Below, piece by piece: positions 1 to 8,446 of a stretch of DNA of 64,000 nt (its first letter is position 1; the number at the start of each line of letters is the position of its first letter). Under the pieces are notes generated by a model. It searched no databases. It saw nothing but the letters and a program-made list of their open reading frames with translations, and was not told the origin of the DNA. Source of the DNA: Metabacillus crassostreae (GTDB lineage: Bacteria; Bacillota; Bacilli; Bacillales; Bacillaceae); assembly GCF_016908395.1 (NCBI RefSeq), contig NZ_JAFBDU010000004.1:124001-188000 (forward strand). The letters run 5' to 3'. A program made the translations under genes and the position numbers.

Positions 1-1
1 T

Positions 2-1345
2 ACTGCAAAAGCTACTGCTGTTGAAGATCGATTTTATGAATATGGATGGAAAAATCCTGGTGAGACAGAAGAGAGAAATAAAATTGTTTATGCATCTTAT
101 TATGAACCCTGGGACTGGAATATTGGTGTCGGTGCTTATGAGTATGAATTTTATGAATCACTAAAAACACTTTTGTATTTAATTCTGGGAGTCTCAGTAT
201 TAATAACGGTTATCGGACTAGTAGTGTTTTACTTAATGAGTAGAGGAAAACTTAAGCTAATGGAAAAAATTACGGAGTCTTCTCTACTAATTTCTGAAGG
301 AAACTTAAATGTACCTACCTTACCTGAGTCAGATGATGAGATTGGACAATTAGGAAGAGCTTTCAATAGAATGTCAAAGCAACTAAAGTCAATCGTTTCA
401 GAGATGCAATCAACTAGCATGAATATGTCGCAATCAGCTTTAGAGCTTTCGGCATTAACAGAAGAAACAAATGCAACAAGTGAAGAAATTGGGCGTGCGA
501 TGAATGAAATTACAAAAGGATCTGTATCACAGGCTGCTGATATTGATTCAACAAATCAAAAAACAGAGAATCTTAGTCATGCTATTGCTCAGATGAATCA
601 ACAAAGTCAGTTAATGACGACTTTAACTGGAGATTCTACTAAAGCAATTGAACTAGGCAAGCAAAAGGTTACGATCCTTCAAGACTCAAATAATGAATCA
701 ATGACAGCATCAGATCAAATTAGTATAGGTATCACAAAGTTGTATGGAAGTATTCAAGAAATTTCTCAAATTGTTACATCTATTGATTCTATTTCAAAAC
801 AAACTAATTTATTGGCTTTGAATGCTAGTATAGAAGCAGCCAGAGCAGGAGAATATGGAAAAGGCTTTGCGGTTGTTGCTGATGAGGTTCGCAAATTGGC
901 TGAAGAAACAAATAAAGCAACGAGTGAAGTTCAACAGATGATTAATAATATTGAGCAAGAAACTGAAGCTACTGTAATGGAGATGGCCAACTCAACTCAA
1001 ATTACAACAAAACTTGATCATGCTGTTAAGGATACTCAAACACAATTTAATTCGATATCTCTTTCAATGAATCAAATCATTGAAGCTGTTAACACTCTAA
1101 ATACGGAAATATCTGTCGTAACAGATCATAGTAATAGTATTTTAGAATCAGTACAAAGCATTGCAGCTGTATCTGAGGAAACAGCTGCATCTTCTGAAGA
1201 AGTTCTTGCTTCTGTTGAAGAACAAACAAGTGTAATAGGAACAATCACAGCATCTGCTGAAAATCTTAATGAATTAAGTGAAGTATTACAAAAGATTACA
1301 GAGCAATTTTCATTAGGAAATGAACAAGATAATAATGCTAAATAA
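2..1345 (+). CDS. Methyl-accepting chemotaxis protein, 5'-truncated by window edge
   Basis: The reading frame is open from base 2, so the N-terminus lies outside the window. The first ~45 residues, ending in a W-x-W-x-I-G-x-G-x-Y pattern, look like the end of an extracellular single-Cache domain. One membrane segment (about 174-240) follows, then a HAMP domain with the typical [13 protein letters not shown] stretch. The long cytoplasmic coiled-coil carries the highly conserved hairpin tip around 790-900 ([18 protein letters not shown]), which binds CheA and CheW. It therefore senses an external ligand and signals to the chemotaxis kinase. The ligand cannot be told from the fragment. It ends at TAA, directly followed by a terminator. 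Confidence 0.93.
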   Translation, partial: TAKATAVEDRFYEYGWKNPGETEERNKIVYASYYEPWDWNIGVGAYEYEFYESLKTLLYLILGVSVLITVIGLVVFYLMSRGKLKLMEKITESSLLISEGNLNVPTLPESDDEIGQLGRAFNRMSKQLKSIVSEMQSTSMNMSQSALELSALTEETNATSEEIGRAMNEITKGSVSQAADIDSTNQKTENLSHAIAQMNQQSQLMTTLTGDSTKAIELGKQKVTILQDSNNESMTASDQISIGITKLYGSIQEISQIVTSIDSISKQTNLLALNASIEAARAGEYGKGFAVVADEVRKLAEETNKATSEVQQMINNIEQETEATVMEMANSTQITTKLDHAVKDTQTQFNSISLSMNQIIEAVNTLNTEISVVTDHSNSILESVQSIAAVSEETAASSEEVLASVEEQTSVIGTITASAENLNELSEVLQKITEQFSLGNEQDNNAK

Positions 1346-1352
1346 TATGATT

Positions 1353-1382
1353 GGCTTGGATGTATTTTATCCAAGCCTTTTT
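1353..1382 (+). terminator. Rho-independent terminator after the chemoreceptor
   Basis: An 8-bp stem (GGCTTGGA / TCCAAGCC) with a loop of about 9 nt is followed by a short T run. It sits 8 bases after the stop codon. Confidence 0.85.
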
Positions 1383-1474
1383 AATATGATCAAAACGGAA
1401 AAATCTATTGAATGTTTACTATTTTTCACAAAGGGAAACAACCCTAATGTACACAAATAATAGGAGGGATCTTG

Positions 1475-2035
1475 ATGAGAACGACAATTATTGGTGGAGT
1501 ATTTAGAAACCAAGATGAAGCGGTTCATGGAATTAAAGCCCTTCATGATTTGGGATACGAAAAGAATGATATTTCTATCTTTGCGAAAGACAGTGATGAT
1601 GTTGAAGGAATTCAACAAGAAACGAACAATAATGTAACAGAGACAAGCAGTGGTCGAGGGAAGAATGCAGGAAAAGGCTTTGGTATTGGTGCCGGAACAG
1701 GTGGAGTGCTTGGTGGTATAACAGGACTAATTGCTGAGGTAGGGTTATTGGCGATTCCGGGAATTGGCGTATTAGCAGCAGCAGGTCCTTTAGCAACAAC
1801 ATTAAGTGGTATAGCAATTGGTGCCGGTAGTGGTGGTCTAGTAGGTGCACTTACTGGGGCAGGAATTCCTGAAGAACATGCAAAAGAGTATGAAGAACAC
1901 TTAAATCAAGGGCATATTGTTGTATTGGTTGAAGCAGACGAAGAACGTGAAGACCGAGTTTATGAGAAATTCACTTACAACAATGCGTTAAATACTCATA
2001 CGTACCCTGAAAATGTTCGTGGAAACAACAGATAA
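1475..2035 (+). CDS. General stress protein, YflT/GsiB-17M-like with glycine-rich core
   Basis: The 186-residue protein starts with the pattern TTIIGGVFRNQDEAVHGIKAL followed by Y-x-x-x-D-I-S-I-F. This is the signature of the heat-induced stress protein YflT domain (general stress protein 17M). The middle (about residues 60-125) is a Gly/Ala-rich hydrophobic stretch with GxGxGG patterns, as in glycine-zipper membrane segments. The C-terminus (EEHAKEYEEHLNQGHIVVLVEAD) repeats the alpha-beta half of the fold. ATG at 1475 is chosen over TTG at 1472 because GGAGGG at 1463-1468 is correctly spaced from it. In Bacillus such proteins belong to the SigB general stress response. The biochemical role is unknown, and no SigB promoter was clearly recognised here. 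Confidence 0.8.
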   Translation: MRTTIIGGVFRNQDEAVHGIKALHDLGYEKNDISIFAKDSDDVEGIQQETNNNVTETSSGRGKNAGKGFGIGAGTGGVLGGITGLIAEVGLLAIPGIGVLAAAGPLATTLSGIAIGAGSGGLVGALTGAGIPEEHAKEYEEHLNQGHIVVLVEADEEREDRVYEKFTYNNALNTHTYPENVRGNNR

Positions 2036-2061
2036 TAAAAAGCTAAAACAGTTAATATACA

Positions 2062-2104
2062 ATCACCCTTGTCAGATAAATTTCTGCCAAGGGTGATTTT
2101 TTTA
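2062..2104 (+). terminator. Rho-independent terminator
   Basis: A perfect 10-bp stem (ATCACCCTTG / CAAGGGTGAT) with a 16-nt loop runs into a long T tract, just downstream of the stress protein gene. Confidence 0.9.
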
Positions 2105-2243
2105 TTAAAATTTCTATATTTGATTAAATGAAAATATATAAAAATAATGGAGTTGTTGATGTAAATGTTATGAACAGAGGAATAACATCTCTCGGTTGTC
2201 TTTTAAAAAGGTCGGAAAGCATAAAAGTTTTATCTTCTTTTTA

Positions 2244-2414
2244 ATGTCTAGCTCTAGCGGTATACTTTTGGAAAAAGGTCATTTACCTATAGCTTAACCT
2301 CAGATCTTCTCCCTACGTAAAGTTAACATCGGTTCATTTTCTTACCGTGTTTCCTCTCTTTAGACGATGCTACTCTAGTTTGTACGGTGATGACCAAGGC
2401 GCTTTCGCTTTTTT
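2244..2414. repeat. Degenerate Bacillaceae-type intergenic repeat
   Basis: The gap between the stress gene terminator and tatC (2105-2430) holds no credible ORF. It starts with GTCTAGCTCTAGCG and ends with GACCAAGGCGCTTTCGCTTT. These outer blocks resemble the ends of a repeat common between Bacillus genes (GTCTAGCTCCAGCG ... GACCAAGCGCCTGCGCTTTT), with a decayed middle. A second trace of the right end lies at 60358-60383. The call rests on remembered family sequence and the second copy here. Confidence 0.5.
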
Positions 2415-2430
2415 ATATGTACCTCTATCT

Positions 2431-3162
2431 TTACTGAACCGCATGATGTGAAACAAGAGTGAGTTTTTTTCGATAAACTACTTTTGATAATGTGATACTA
2501 ATTTCATATAGCAAAACTAACGGTACGATCACCAGAATATCAGATATGAAATCTGGAGGAGTAATTAGTACAGATATAACGATTAAAAGAAAATAAGAGA
2601 TTTTTCTTGATTTTGCAAGCCTCTGTGGATTAATTATCCCGAGCCTTGTCAAAAACATGATGATAGCAGGCATCTCAAATAAAAAGCCAAAGGGTAATGT
2701 AAGGTTAATCATGAATCTAAAATATTTATCCACGGTGAAAAATGTTTCAAACTGATCACCTGCAAGTGTTTGGAGAAAAGATAAAACGATTGGAAATAGC
2801 ATAAAATAGCCGAATGAAATTCCTGAAATGAACAAAATGAAAATTCCGGGAATAAAAGCTAATGTCACTTTTTGCTCTTCTTTTCTTAGACCAGGTTTAA
2901 CAAAAAGCCAAGTTTGTAAGGCAGCAATAGGAATGGTAAATGTAATGGCACTAAATCCTGCAATAGCCATGTAAACCCAAAGAATATCACCAGGACCTAA
3001 CACAGCTAACTTATCATTTAGATCTTTAACTAAGAAATGATGTATATCTTGAACAAAAAGGAAAGAGATAATAAGAAATAGGAGAAAGGAAGCCAAAGTA
3101 ATGATTACTCTTTTTCTTAACTCGCTTAAATGATCAATTACATTCTTTTCAGTTACATCCAC
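2431..3162 (-). CDS. tatC: Sec-independent protein translocase TatC
   Basis: TatC is the substrate-receptor subunit of the twin-arginine translocase, which exports folded proteins across the cytoplasmic membrane. The protein (243 aa) has the N-terminal DHLSELRKRV motif that contacts RR signal peptides, six hydrophobic segments, and the conserved F-E-x-P in the third segment region (FGFLFEMPAI). The start is set at GTG 3162 because the GAAAGGAG sequence sits 9 bases upstream. The longer TTG start at 3171 abuts that ribosome binding site. It is the last gene of phoX-tatA-tatC, which mirrors the phoD-tatAd-tatCd arrangement of B. subtilis and suggests a translocase dedicated to the phosphatase. 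A hairpin separates it from tatA. Confidence 0.95.
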   Translation of the reverse strand: MDVTEKNVIDHLSELRKRVIITLASFLLFLIISFLFVQDIHHFLVKDLNDKLAVLGPGDILWVYMAIAGFSAITFTIPIAALQTWLFVKPGLRKEEQKVTLAFIPGIFILFISGISFGYFMLFPIVLSFLQTLAGDQFETFFTVDKYFRFMINLTLPFGFLFEMPAIIMFLTRLGIINPQRLAKSRKISYFLLIVISVLITPPDFISDILVIVPLVLLYEISITLSKVVYRKKLTLVSHHAVQ

Positions 3163-3210
3163 GTTAAACAACTCCTTTCAAGAAGCTTCTTGATTTATCT
3201 AAATGTTAAA

Positions 3211-3241
3211 GAAATAAGCAGGTTTTTGACCTGCTTATTTC
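3211..3241 (-). terminator. Intra-operon hairpin between tatA and tatC
   Basis: A perfect 13-bp stem (GAAATAAGCAGGT and its complement) with a 5-nt loop sits between tatA and tatC. On the minus strand it is followed by only a short T-rich stretch. It could act as a partial terminator that lowers tatC expression relative to tatA, or as a processing or stability element. Confidence 0.6.
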
Positions 3242-3250
3242 TTATATTAA

Positions 3251-3481
3251 TTAACTACCTGTTTTACTAGTAGGTCGTTCAACAGCTTGTATCTTTGAGT
3301 TTTCTTCTGTTTTATCATTTTCCTTATTATCACCGTTAACTAGATCATTTGTGGCTTTTTTAAATTCCTTAAGAGTTGAACCAAAGGCTCGTCCAATCTC
3401 AGGGAGTTTTGAAGGACCGAAAATAATTAGCGCAATGACTAAAATAAGAATTAAGCCGGGAATCCCAATATTTTGTAGCAT
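3251..3481 (-). CDS. tatA: Sec-independent protein translocase TatA/E
   Basis: This 76-residue TatA-family protein has one N-terminal membrane helix ([12 protein letters not shown]), then the conserved [14 protein letters not shown] hinge and amphipathic helix, and a charged C-terminal tail rich in K, E, N and D. Such proteins oligomerise at TatC to form the translocation-competent assembly. ATG at 3481 follows a GGAGG at proper spacing, and that site lies in the 17-bp gap after phoX. Only one TatA-type gene accompanies tatC and there is no TatB-like gene, as expected for Gram-positive minimal TatAC systems. Confidence 0.95.
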   Translation of the reverse strand: MLQNIGIPGLILILVIALIIFGPSKLPEIGRAFGSTLKEFKKATNDLVNGDNKENDKTEENSKIQAVERPTSKTGS

Positions 3482-3498
3482 TTATCTTCCTCCAATGA

Positions 3499-4935
3499 TC
3501 ATGAATTTAATTTTATTCCGTGGCGCTCAAATGCTGCTGCCTCTAGAACAGACATACCTTGTGCCTTGGCAACCTTAGCAGTTGTTTCCGAAATTTTCGG
3601 TGCAAGATTTGCAGGGGAAGAATAAGACATTTCCCTAGCGCGGGCAGAGTTTCTGCGTGGGAATGGTCCCCAAATCGCAAAGGTTATACCTGGACTTTGA
3701 ATATTGACAAATAACGTATTTCCATCTGGTGAGAAGATTGGACCAGCAAATTCATTATCATTTAAACGGTTTGCACCAAAAGGATAAACCTTGCCTTCTG
3801 GAGTAATTCCCATGATGCGATCTTGTCCTTTTCCATCTTCAACAAACCAAAGGTCACCCCAAGGAGTACAGCAGATATTATCTGGATATTCCATATACTG
3901 AGCATCGTTTCCTTCATAGAAAAGCTCCAATGTATTAGTATGAGGCACATAACGATAAACACGTCCAAGTTTTTTGTCACCGGCAGAGGTGTCATCAAAC
4001 CAGAAAACACCCTCTTGGAAGAACGCCCCCTCAAGTCTACTGAATTCAATACAGTTTTGTGCTTTAGCGTCCTCGCGACATAAATGAGGATCTACTTTCT
4101 TCCAAACTAGCTTAAATGTTTGTCCTGTTTTAAATGTGCTTGCTGATGGATCAGTTACAGCTTCAATTGCTGCTGCATAAAGAGTACCGCCTTTTTGTAA
4201 CGAACCTGTTTTCTGGCTCAAGTCATTAGGAATAAAACGGTAAAGGTAACTTGGACTTGCATCCTCAGTTAAATAAACATATCCTGTTGAAGGGTCGATC
4301 GCACAAGCTTCGTGAGAAAAACGTCCCATTTCCTTGATTGGGGTTCTTGACAATTCGTTTTCCGGTTGCTGTGGATCTACTTCAAACACATAGCCGTGTG
4401 TGGCACTACGTGTTTCTTCACAAGTTAACCATGTACCCCAAGGAGTCGCTCCACCAGCACAATTTCGGATTGTACCTGAAGAGGTAACATATTCTTTGAC
4501 TACTTCACGATTAGGACCTACAACTAGAGCTGAAGTACCACCTTGAGCATTTGCATCATAAGGGTTCTTTCCAAATGCTTTGCCTGTACTTAATTCATGG
4601 TTACGAACAAGAATAGTTGTATTGTTTGGTCCTTCAAATGCAGCCATCCCATCAAATGCTCCTGGAATGGGGGTTCCATCTGTCATCAGTTCGCCTTGTC
4701 TGGAAATAATTTTGTAATGAAACCCTCTTGGTAAATCGAGGATTCCATTTGGATCCGGAACTAAATCTCCAAAACCACGAAATCCAGATGTAGAATTTCC
4801 TTTAGCTTGACTTGTTGTAGCATTGCCTACAGATAGTAGCCCAGTAGTTCCTAAAGATAATGCAACTGTACTCATTCCTCCAACTTTTAGAAAATCACGA
4901 CGGTTCATACTTTTAAACTCTTTGTTTTCGGTCAT
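3499..4935 (-). CDS. phoX: PhoX-family alkaline phosphatase (DUF839) with Tat signal peptide
   Basis: The 478-residue secreted protein begins with a twin-arginine signal: RR at residues 12-13 in MNRRDFLK, a hydrophobic region with GTTGLLSVG, and an A-x-A-like region near residues 40-45. The mature part matches the DUF839/PhoX family of beta-propeller phosphatases, for example GGATPWGTWLTCEET, RFSHEACAIDPSTGYVYLTED and the C-terminal FSPDGNTLFVNIQSPG. Characterised PhoX enzymes are Ca/Fe-dependent phosphomonoesterases exported folded by Tat, which explains the tatA and tatC genes immediately downstream. The RBS is GGGAGGG before ATG. Upstream lies a four-repeat Pho box, so induction by phosphate starvation through PhoP is likely. 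Enzymatic activity is inferred from family. Confidence 0.92.
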   Translation of the reverse strand: MTENKEFKSMNRRDFLKVGGMSTVALSLGTTGLLSVGNATTSQAKGNSTSGFRGFGDLVPDPNGILDLPRGFHYKIISRQGELMTDGTPIPGAFDGMAAFEGPNNTTILVRNHELSTGKAFGKNPYDANAQGGTSALVVGPNREVVKEYVTSSGTIRNCAGGATPWGTWLTCEETRSATHGYVFEVDPQQPENELSRTPIKEMGRFSHEACAIDPSTGYVYLTEDASPSYLYRFIPNDLSQKTGSLQKGGTLYAAAIEAVTDPSASTFKTGQTFKLVWKKVDPHLCREDAKAQNCIEFSRLEGAFFQEGVFWFDDTSAGDKKLGRVYRYVPHTNTLELFYEGNDAQYMEYPDNICCTPWGDLWFVEDGKGQDRIMGITPEGKVYPFGANRLNDNEFAGPIFSPDGNTLFVNIQSPGITFAIWGPFPRRNSARAREMSYSSPANLAPKISETTAKVAKAQGMSVLEAAAFERHGIKLNS

Positions 4936-5007
4936 TGATATTCCCTCCCCATAATTTTTGAGTCAGTTCATTGGTGTTGTCTATCTATATACAAGCTAAC
5001 AGGCTTA

Positions 5008-5046
5008 CGTAAACGGAATGTGAAAATAAAGTAAATATTTGGTGAA
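5008..5046 (-). promoter_or_regulatory. Pho box (PhoP-binding repeats) upstream of phoX-tatA-tatC
   Basis: On the minus strand four hexamers, TTCACC, TTTACT, TTCACA and TTTACG, begin at exactly 11-bp intervals (plus-strand positions 5041, 5030, 5019, 5008). This matches the TT(A/C/T)ACA repeats with about 5-bp spacers bound by PhoP in Bacillus. A TATA-rich -10-like sequence (around 4985-4992) lies downstream, before the phoX RBS. The spacing is seen directly; PhoP binding is inferred. Confidence 0.85.
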
Positions 5047-5084
5047 CAAAGAAAAACAGTAAAAAGGAACCGTATCTATGCAGT

Positions 5085-5100
5085 TATGATAATTATCATA
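5085..5100. promoter_or_regulatory. 16-bp perfect palindrome, possible metal-regulator site
   Basis: TATGATAATTATCATA is a perfect inverted repeat 40 bp upstream of the Pho box. It shares ATGATAAT-type half-sites with Fur/PerR boxes but is not a full 19-bp Fur box. It might also serve a promoter reading rightwards. Confidence 0.35.
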
Positions 5101-5692
5101 GATAATGTGAACTATTCATCTAGATATGAAAGATAGGATATCTACTGGAAACTCAACTTTTATTTCAAAAGATTGATGTGAAATTTGATGAGTAAGAGAA
5201 TATTTGAAACAAGTAAAGCCTGCCGATGATTAGCTTTTATTTCCACTATGAAAGGAATCCTCAATGATGATCGGTGGATAAGCTCCCAAAATGCACACGT
5301 AAAAATTACTTTCCATGGCATTAATCAGTTTGGAAAAATGGATAATAAAATCTACAGCATGGATAATTTTTATGCGGGGATGTGAGTGTGTGATCATATC
5401 ATAATTGGAAATTTTTATATGAAACAAACCATATAACTGCTATGATTAGTCTGCATACATTAATAGTCAAGACGTTACATATTTTACAGGTGCATTTGAA
5501 TTAATTGGCTTCGGTATGACTTTTAACCTGTTATCTCTTTACTCTTGTGGTACGATCTTATCGTTAATGAGGATTGCGCTAACTTTTACATAAACATGTT
5601 CAGCAGTTTCATAGGTTAATTATGAGGTAGTAAATGTTAAAATATAGGTGAGAGTAATCTAATTTTCTATTAGTGAAGAGGGAGGAAATATA
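5101..5692. other. Long intergenic stretch without a convincing gene
   Basis: Nearly 600 bp separate the Pho box region from the next gene. A short plus-strand frame near 5250-5372 (from ATG 5250, product containing NAHVKITFHGINQFG) and a 65-residue minus-strand frame are open, but neither has a ribosome binding site or a recognisable family. A decayed gene is possible. The last 60 bases hold the promoter region and RBS of the gene at 5693. Confidence 0.4.
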
Positions 5693-6652
5693 ATGGGTGA
5701 ATTCATTATTGTTATTGCACTTTTTATAATTATTATGGTTTTTATAGCAAAAGTATTGGTGAAACCTAATGCTATAAGAAAAAGAAATCTAAGAAATGAT
5801 CCTATTCCAGAGAAATTGGGCTTACAAATAGAGGGTGGTATGCCTATTGTTCAATCTCTTGATAAAGCTTTATCAAAATCATATGAAGAAAATGTGAAAA
5901 ATCGCGTGTTGTTAGAACACTCTAAATGGCCAGAGCATGAGGTTGACTGGGTATTTTTTGAATTAAAGCGATACTTCTTTATGAATAGCTTACTAAAATC
6001 TGTACCAATGTTTAGTGATCGAGTTGATGTGATTTGGCATGAAATGCTCATGTTCACAAGAGAATATGAGACATTTTCAAAGGGGTTCTACAAAGAAACA
6101 CTTCATCACATGCCAAATATGGAAAGTACACCAATACCAGGAGAAAGAGCATTTTTTGATTGGGTATATTTAAGCTTATTTGAATTAACACCAAACAGTA
6201 AAGCAATCTGGGGAAGGTTTCTTCAGCATCCGATTAAACGCGAAATTCTTGATGATTTTAAGAAGCTGTCAGAAGATGAATTACTTATGAAATATTTCCG
6301 AAAAGGAGAAGATTGGGTTGATGTTAAACGTCAATTGATTGTTAAAATGAAAAATGAAATAACACAAGCTGATCGATTGAAGCTTGATCAAGATAAGCCT
6401 GCAATCTCTAGCACAACTTCTGATATGCAAATTTTTAATATGGCACTTGGTGCAGCTGTTTTTTATTCACTTTATGAAGAAGAGCATTATCAAGAGCATA
6501 TAAGTGAAGTTCTACCAACAGAATATAATAAGGACCACCATCATGGAGGAGGAGCTTCATGCTCTGGCTATTCCTGTAGTGGTTCATCTGACTCAGGAGG
6601 AGACTCCGGTGGCTCCAGTTGTTCTAGTTGTGGCGGGGGTTGTAGTAGTTAG
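5693..6652 (+). CDS. Membrane-anchored GRDP-like (DUF1399) protein with Cys/Ser/Gly-rich tail
   Basis: The 319-residue protein opens with one membrane helix (residues 3-22), so it is probably an anchored protein. Around residues 75-150 the pattern W-V-F-F-E-L-K-R-Y ... VDVIWHEMLMFTREYETFSKGF ... LHHMP resembles the glycine-rich-domain-protein (DUF1399) module, whose hallmark is a V-D-x-x-W-H ... Y ... HH pattern. The conserved His residues could bind metal. The last 40 residues are His/Gly/Ser/Cys-rich with five cysteines (CSG, CSSCGGGC), similar in composition to tails of other bacterial membrane proteins of unknown function. The RBS (GAGGGAGG) and ATG are clear. The gene is monocistronic and ends in a strong hairpin. 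Function unknown. Confidence 0.6.
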   Translation: MGEFIIVIALFIIIMVFIAKVLVKPNAIRKRNLRNDPIPEKLGLQIEGGMPIVQSLDKALSKSYEENVKNRVLLEHSKWPEHEVDWVFFELKRYFFMNSLLKSVPMFSDRVDVIWHEMLMFTREYETFSKGFYKETLHHMPNMESTPIPGERAFFDWVYLSLFELTPNSKAIWGRFLQHPIKREILDDFKKLSEDELLMKYFRKGEDWVDVKRQLIVKMKNEITQADRLKLDQDKPAISSTTSDMQIFNMALGAAVFYSLYEEEHYQEHISEVLPTEYNKDHHHGGGASCSGYSCSGSSDSGGDSGGSSCSSCGGGCSS

Positions 6653-6660
6653 TGTGTTTA

Positions 6661-6715
6661 AAATGGGGTCAGTCCCTTTGCACTTTACTGTGCTAAGGGA
6701 CTGACCCCATTTTTG
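6661..6715. terminator. Bidirectional terminator formed by a GGGGTCAGTCCC repeat
   Basis: An 18-bp perfect stem (AAATGGGGTCAGTCCCTT and complement) is followed by TTTTT on the plus strand and preceded by A-rich DNA, so it can end both convergent genes (5693-6652 and 6725-7231). The GGGGTCAGTCCC core recurs at 7301-7354 and is of the type scattered between Bacillaceae genes. Confidence 0.85.
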
Positions 6716-6724
6716 TCTTACGTC

Positions 6725-7231
6725 CTACTTACGAACATTTTTCAGTGCTTGCTCAGTTTCTTCTTGGGTTTTCTTAAGAACAGACAAGCTACCATCTGAT
6801 TCAAGCACAACTGCCTTAACAGCTTCCATTGATGAAATACCTTGAGAACGGGTAGCTTGAAGGATTTCATTTTCTGTAATTCTTTCTTTATTCATTGGTT
6901 GCTTTAGATAATCATCCTTGAAATATAAGAGCTGTGGCTGTGATTTAATAAAGTTGCTGAACGTTTTCGACCTAGTTGAAAGCCAGGCGACAATAAACTG
7001 TAAAATGGATAAGGTAACAAATGCGGTGATGCCATCAAATAATGAAACCTTTTTATTTAAAAGGGTTGTAGCTAGAATAGAGCCAAGTGCAACCGTAACC
7101 ACAAGATCAAAGGCATTCATCTTAGATAGTGTTCTTTTACCTGCAATCCGTAAAACAAGAATAAGAGACAGATAGCCAAAAAAACCAACGACTATGATTC
7201 TCCAAAGATCAGCAAAACTACTTAAAAACAT
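6725..7231 (-). CDS. DUF421 (YetF/YrbG-like) membrane protein
   Basis: The protein of about 168 residues has three hydrophobic segments, then a cytoplasmic domain. The stretch YLSLILVLRIAGKRTLSKMNAFDLVVTVALGS is the characteristic DUF421 motif (R-x-x-GKR-x-x-x-x-x-x-x-FD). The C-terminal part (SQPQLLYFKDDYL ... ENEILQATRSQGISSMEAVKAVVLESDGSLSVL) matches the YetF C-terminal fold. ATG at 7231 is preferred over GTG at 7237 because of its spacing from AAAGGGG. Several B. subtilis paralogues are sporulation-associated but their molecular role is unclear. The gene is flanked on both sides by related palindromic repeats. Confidence 0.88.
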   Translation of the reverse strand: MFLSSFADLWRIIVVGFFGYLSLILVLRIAGKRTLSKMNAFDLVVTVALGSILATTLLNKKVSLFDGITAFVTLSILQFIVAWLSTRSKTFSNFIKSQPQLLYFKDDYLKQPMNKERITENEILQATRSQGISSMEAVKAVVLESDGSLSVLKKTQEETEQALKNVRK

Positions 7232-7300
7232 CCACACTTCCCCTTTCGTATAGCTTTACCTTTATCATTCCTTATTTGGATAGAGGTTAAACAGTCTTTT

Positions 7301-7354
7301 TGGGGTCAGTCCCTCGGTGCTTTATCGCAGTAAAAGTCTGGGGGACAGACCCCA
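7301..7354. repeat. Second GGGGTCAGTCCC-type palindromic repeat
   Basis: TGGGGTCAGTCCCT (7301-7314) and GGGGACAGACCCCA (7341-7354) form imperfect arms around a 26-base loop. It is related to the hairpin at 6661-6715 on the other side of the DUF421 gene. There is no U tract, so it is probably not a terminator in its present form. Confidence 0.6.
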
Positions 7355-7452
7355 GTAATCTCCTAAGTGACAGAACCATTTATTTTCTAGTAAAATAGTT
7401 ATAGATAGTGATAGATAAGATTTGAGGTATATAGGGAAGAAGGGGCTAGTTT

Positions 7453-8433
7453 ATGAAAAAGAGAAAAAGAATCGTTTGGGTTGTGTCTGGTTTAACATTG
7501 CTTGTTTTGATTTTCCTTGTTGGAGCAGGTAATTATTTTTATAATGTTGCAGTCAATCGTTCTAAGGAATCTATTCAACTACATGGTGGCAGTGAGGATC
7601 GAGCTGAGACTGTAAGTACTACTGTTGAAGAAGAGCAGCAACAGCAGGAAAGATTAGCAGAAATAATGGAATGGACAGAAAAACAAACCTTTGAAACGAT
7701 TGAAATGAAATCAGGAGATGGCTTAAGTCTTAAAGCTGACTATTTAGCAAATGAGAAGCCTAACGGTAAAGCAGTTATTCTTGCTCATGGATATAAAGGG
7801 AATAGTGAGCAAATGCCTGGTGTGACAATGTTTTATTATGAGCAGGGATTTGACATACTAAAGCCGAACGCAAGAGGACATGGTGAAAGTGAAGGAGATT
7901 ACATTGGCTATGGCTGGCATGATCGTAAAGATTATGAGCAGTGGATTAAGCTCTTAATAAATGAAAAAGGTAAGAGTCAAATTCTCCTTCATGGATTTTC
8001 AATGGGAGCAGCAACAGTTCTCATGACAAGTGGTGAAGATCTTCCTCAAGAAGTGAAGGGAGTAATTGCTGACAGTGGTTATACATCTGTTAAAGAAGAG
8101 CTATCACATCAGCTAAAATATCTGTATAATTTACCAGCATTTCCTCTTATGGAGATAACGAGTGCGGTGACAAAGGTCCGAGCTGGTTACACGTTCACAG
8201 AGGCCTCTGCTATAGAGCAAGTAAAGAAAAATGATCTACCATTGTTACTTATTCATGGTGATCAAGATGATCTCGTTCCAACAGCAATGGCAAATGAACT
8301 TTATGCAGCTGCTAAAAGTGAAAAAGATCTCTGGATTGTCCCAGGAGCAGGTCATACAGAAGCATACACAGTGGATGAAATGAAATATCAACAAAAGCTG
8401 AAGTCATTCTTTAAAACTGCTGGAATTGAGTGA
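7453..8433 (+). CDS. Membrane-anchored alpha/beta hydrolase (YqkD-like)
   Basis: The 326-residue protein has an N-terminal membrane anchor (residues 6-28) after basic residues, a coiled, Gln/Glu-rich linker (about 55-75), and a serine hydrolase domain. The oxyanion region is AHGYKGNSEQ, the nucleophile elbow is GFSMGA with Ser183, and the acid and base are in IHGDQDDLVP and PGAGHTEAY. The layout matches B. subtilis YqkD and similar extracellular or membrane-attached esterases and peptidases. The start at 7453 has an AGGGG upstream. It is a single gene ended by a strong terminator. The substrate is unknown. Confidence 0.85.
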   Translation: MKKRKRIVWVVSGLTLLVLIFLVGAGNYFYNVAVNRSKESIQLHGGSEDRAETVSTTVEEEQQQQERLAEIMEWTEKQTFETIEMKSGDGLSLKADYLANEKPNGKAVILAHGYKGNSEQMPGVTMFYYEQGFDILKPNARGHGESEGDYIGYGWHDRKDYEQWIKLLINEKGKSQILLHGFSMGAATVLMTSGEDLPQEVKGVIADSGYTSVKEELSHQLKYLYNLPAFPLMEITSAVTKVRAGYTFTEASAIEQVKKNDLPLLLIHGDQDDLVPTAMANELYAAAKSEKDLWIVPGAGHTEAYTVDEMKYQQKLKSFFKTAGIE

Positions 8434-8446
8434 TTCGTCATTATAT

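Noticed and set aside
5230-5427. 65-codon minus-strand ORF in the 5.1-5.7 kb gap
   Set aside because: TTG start without an RBS and no recognisable family; kept only as part of an unexplained gap.
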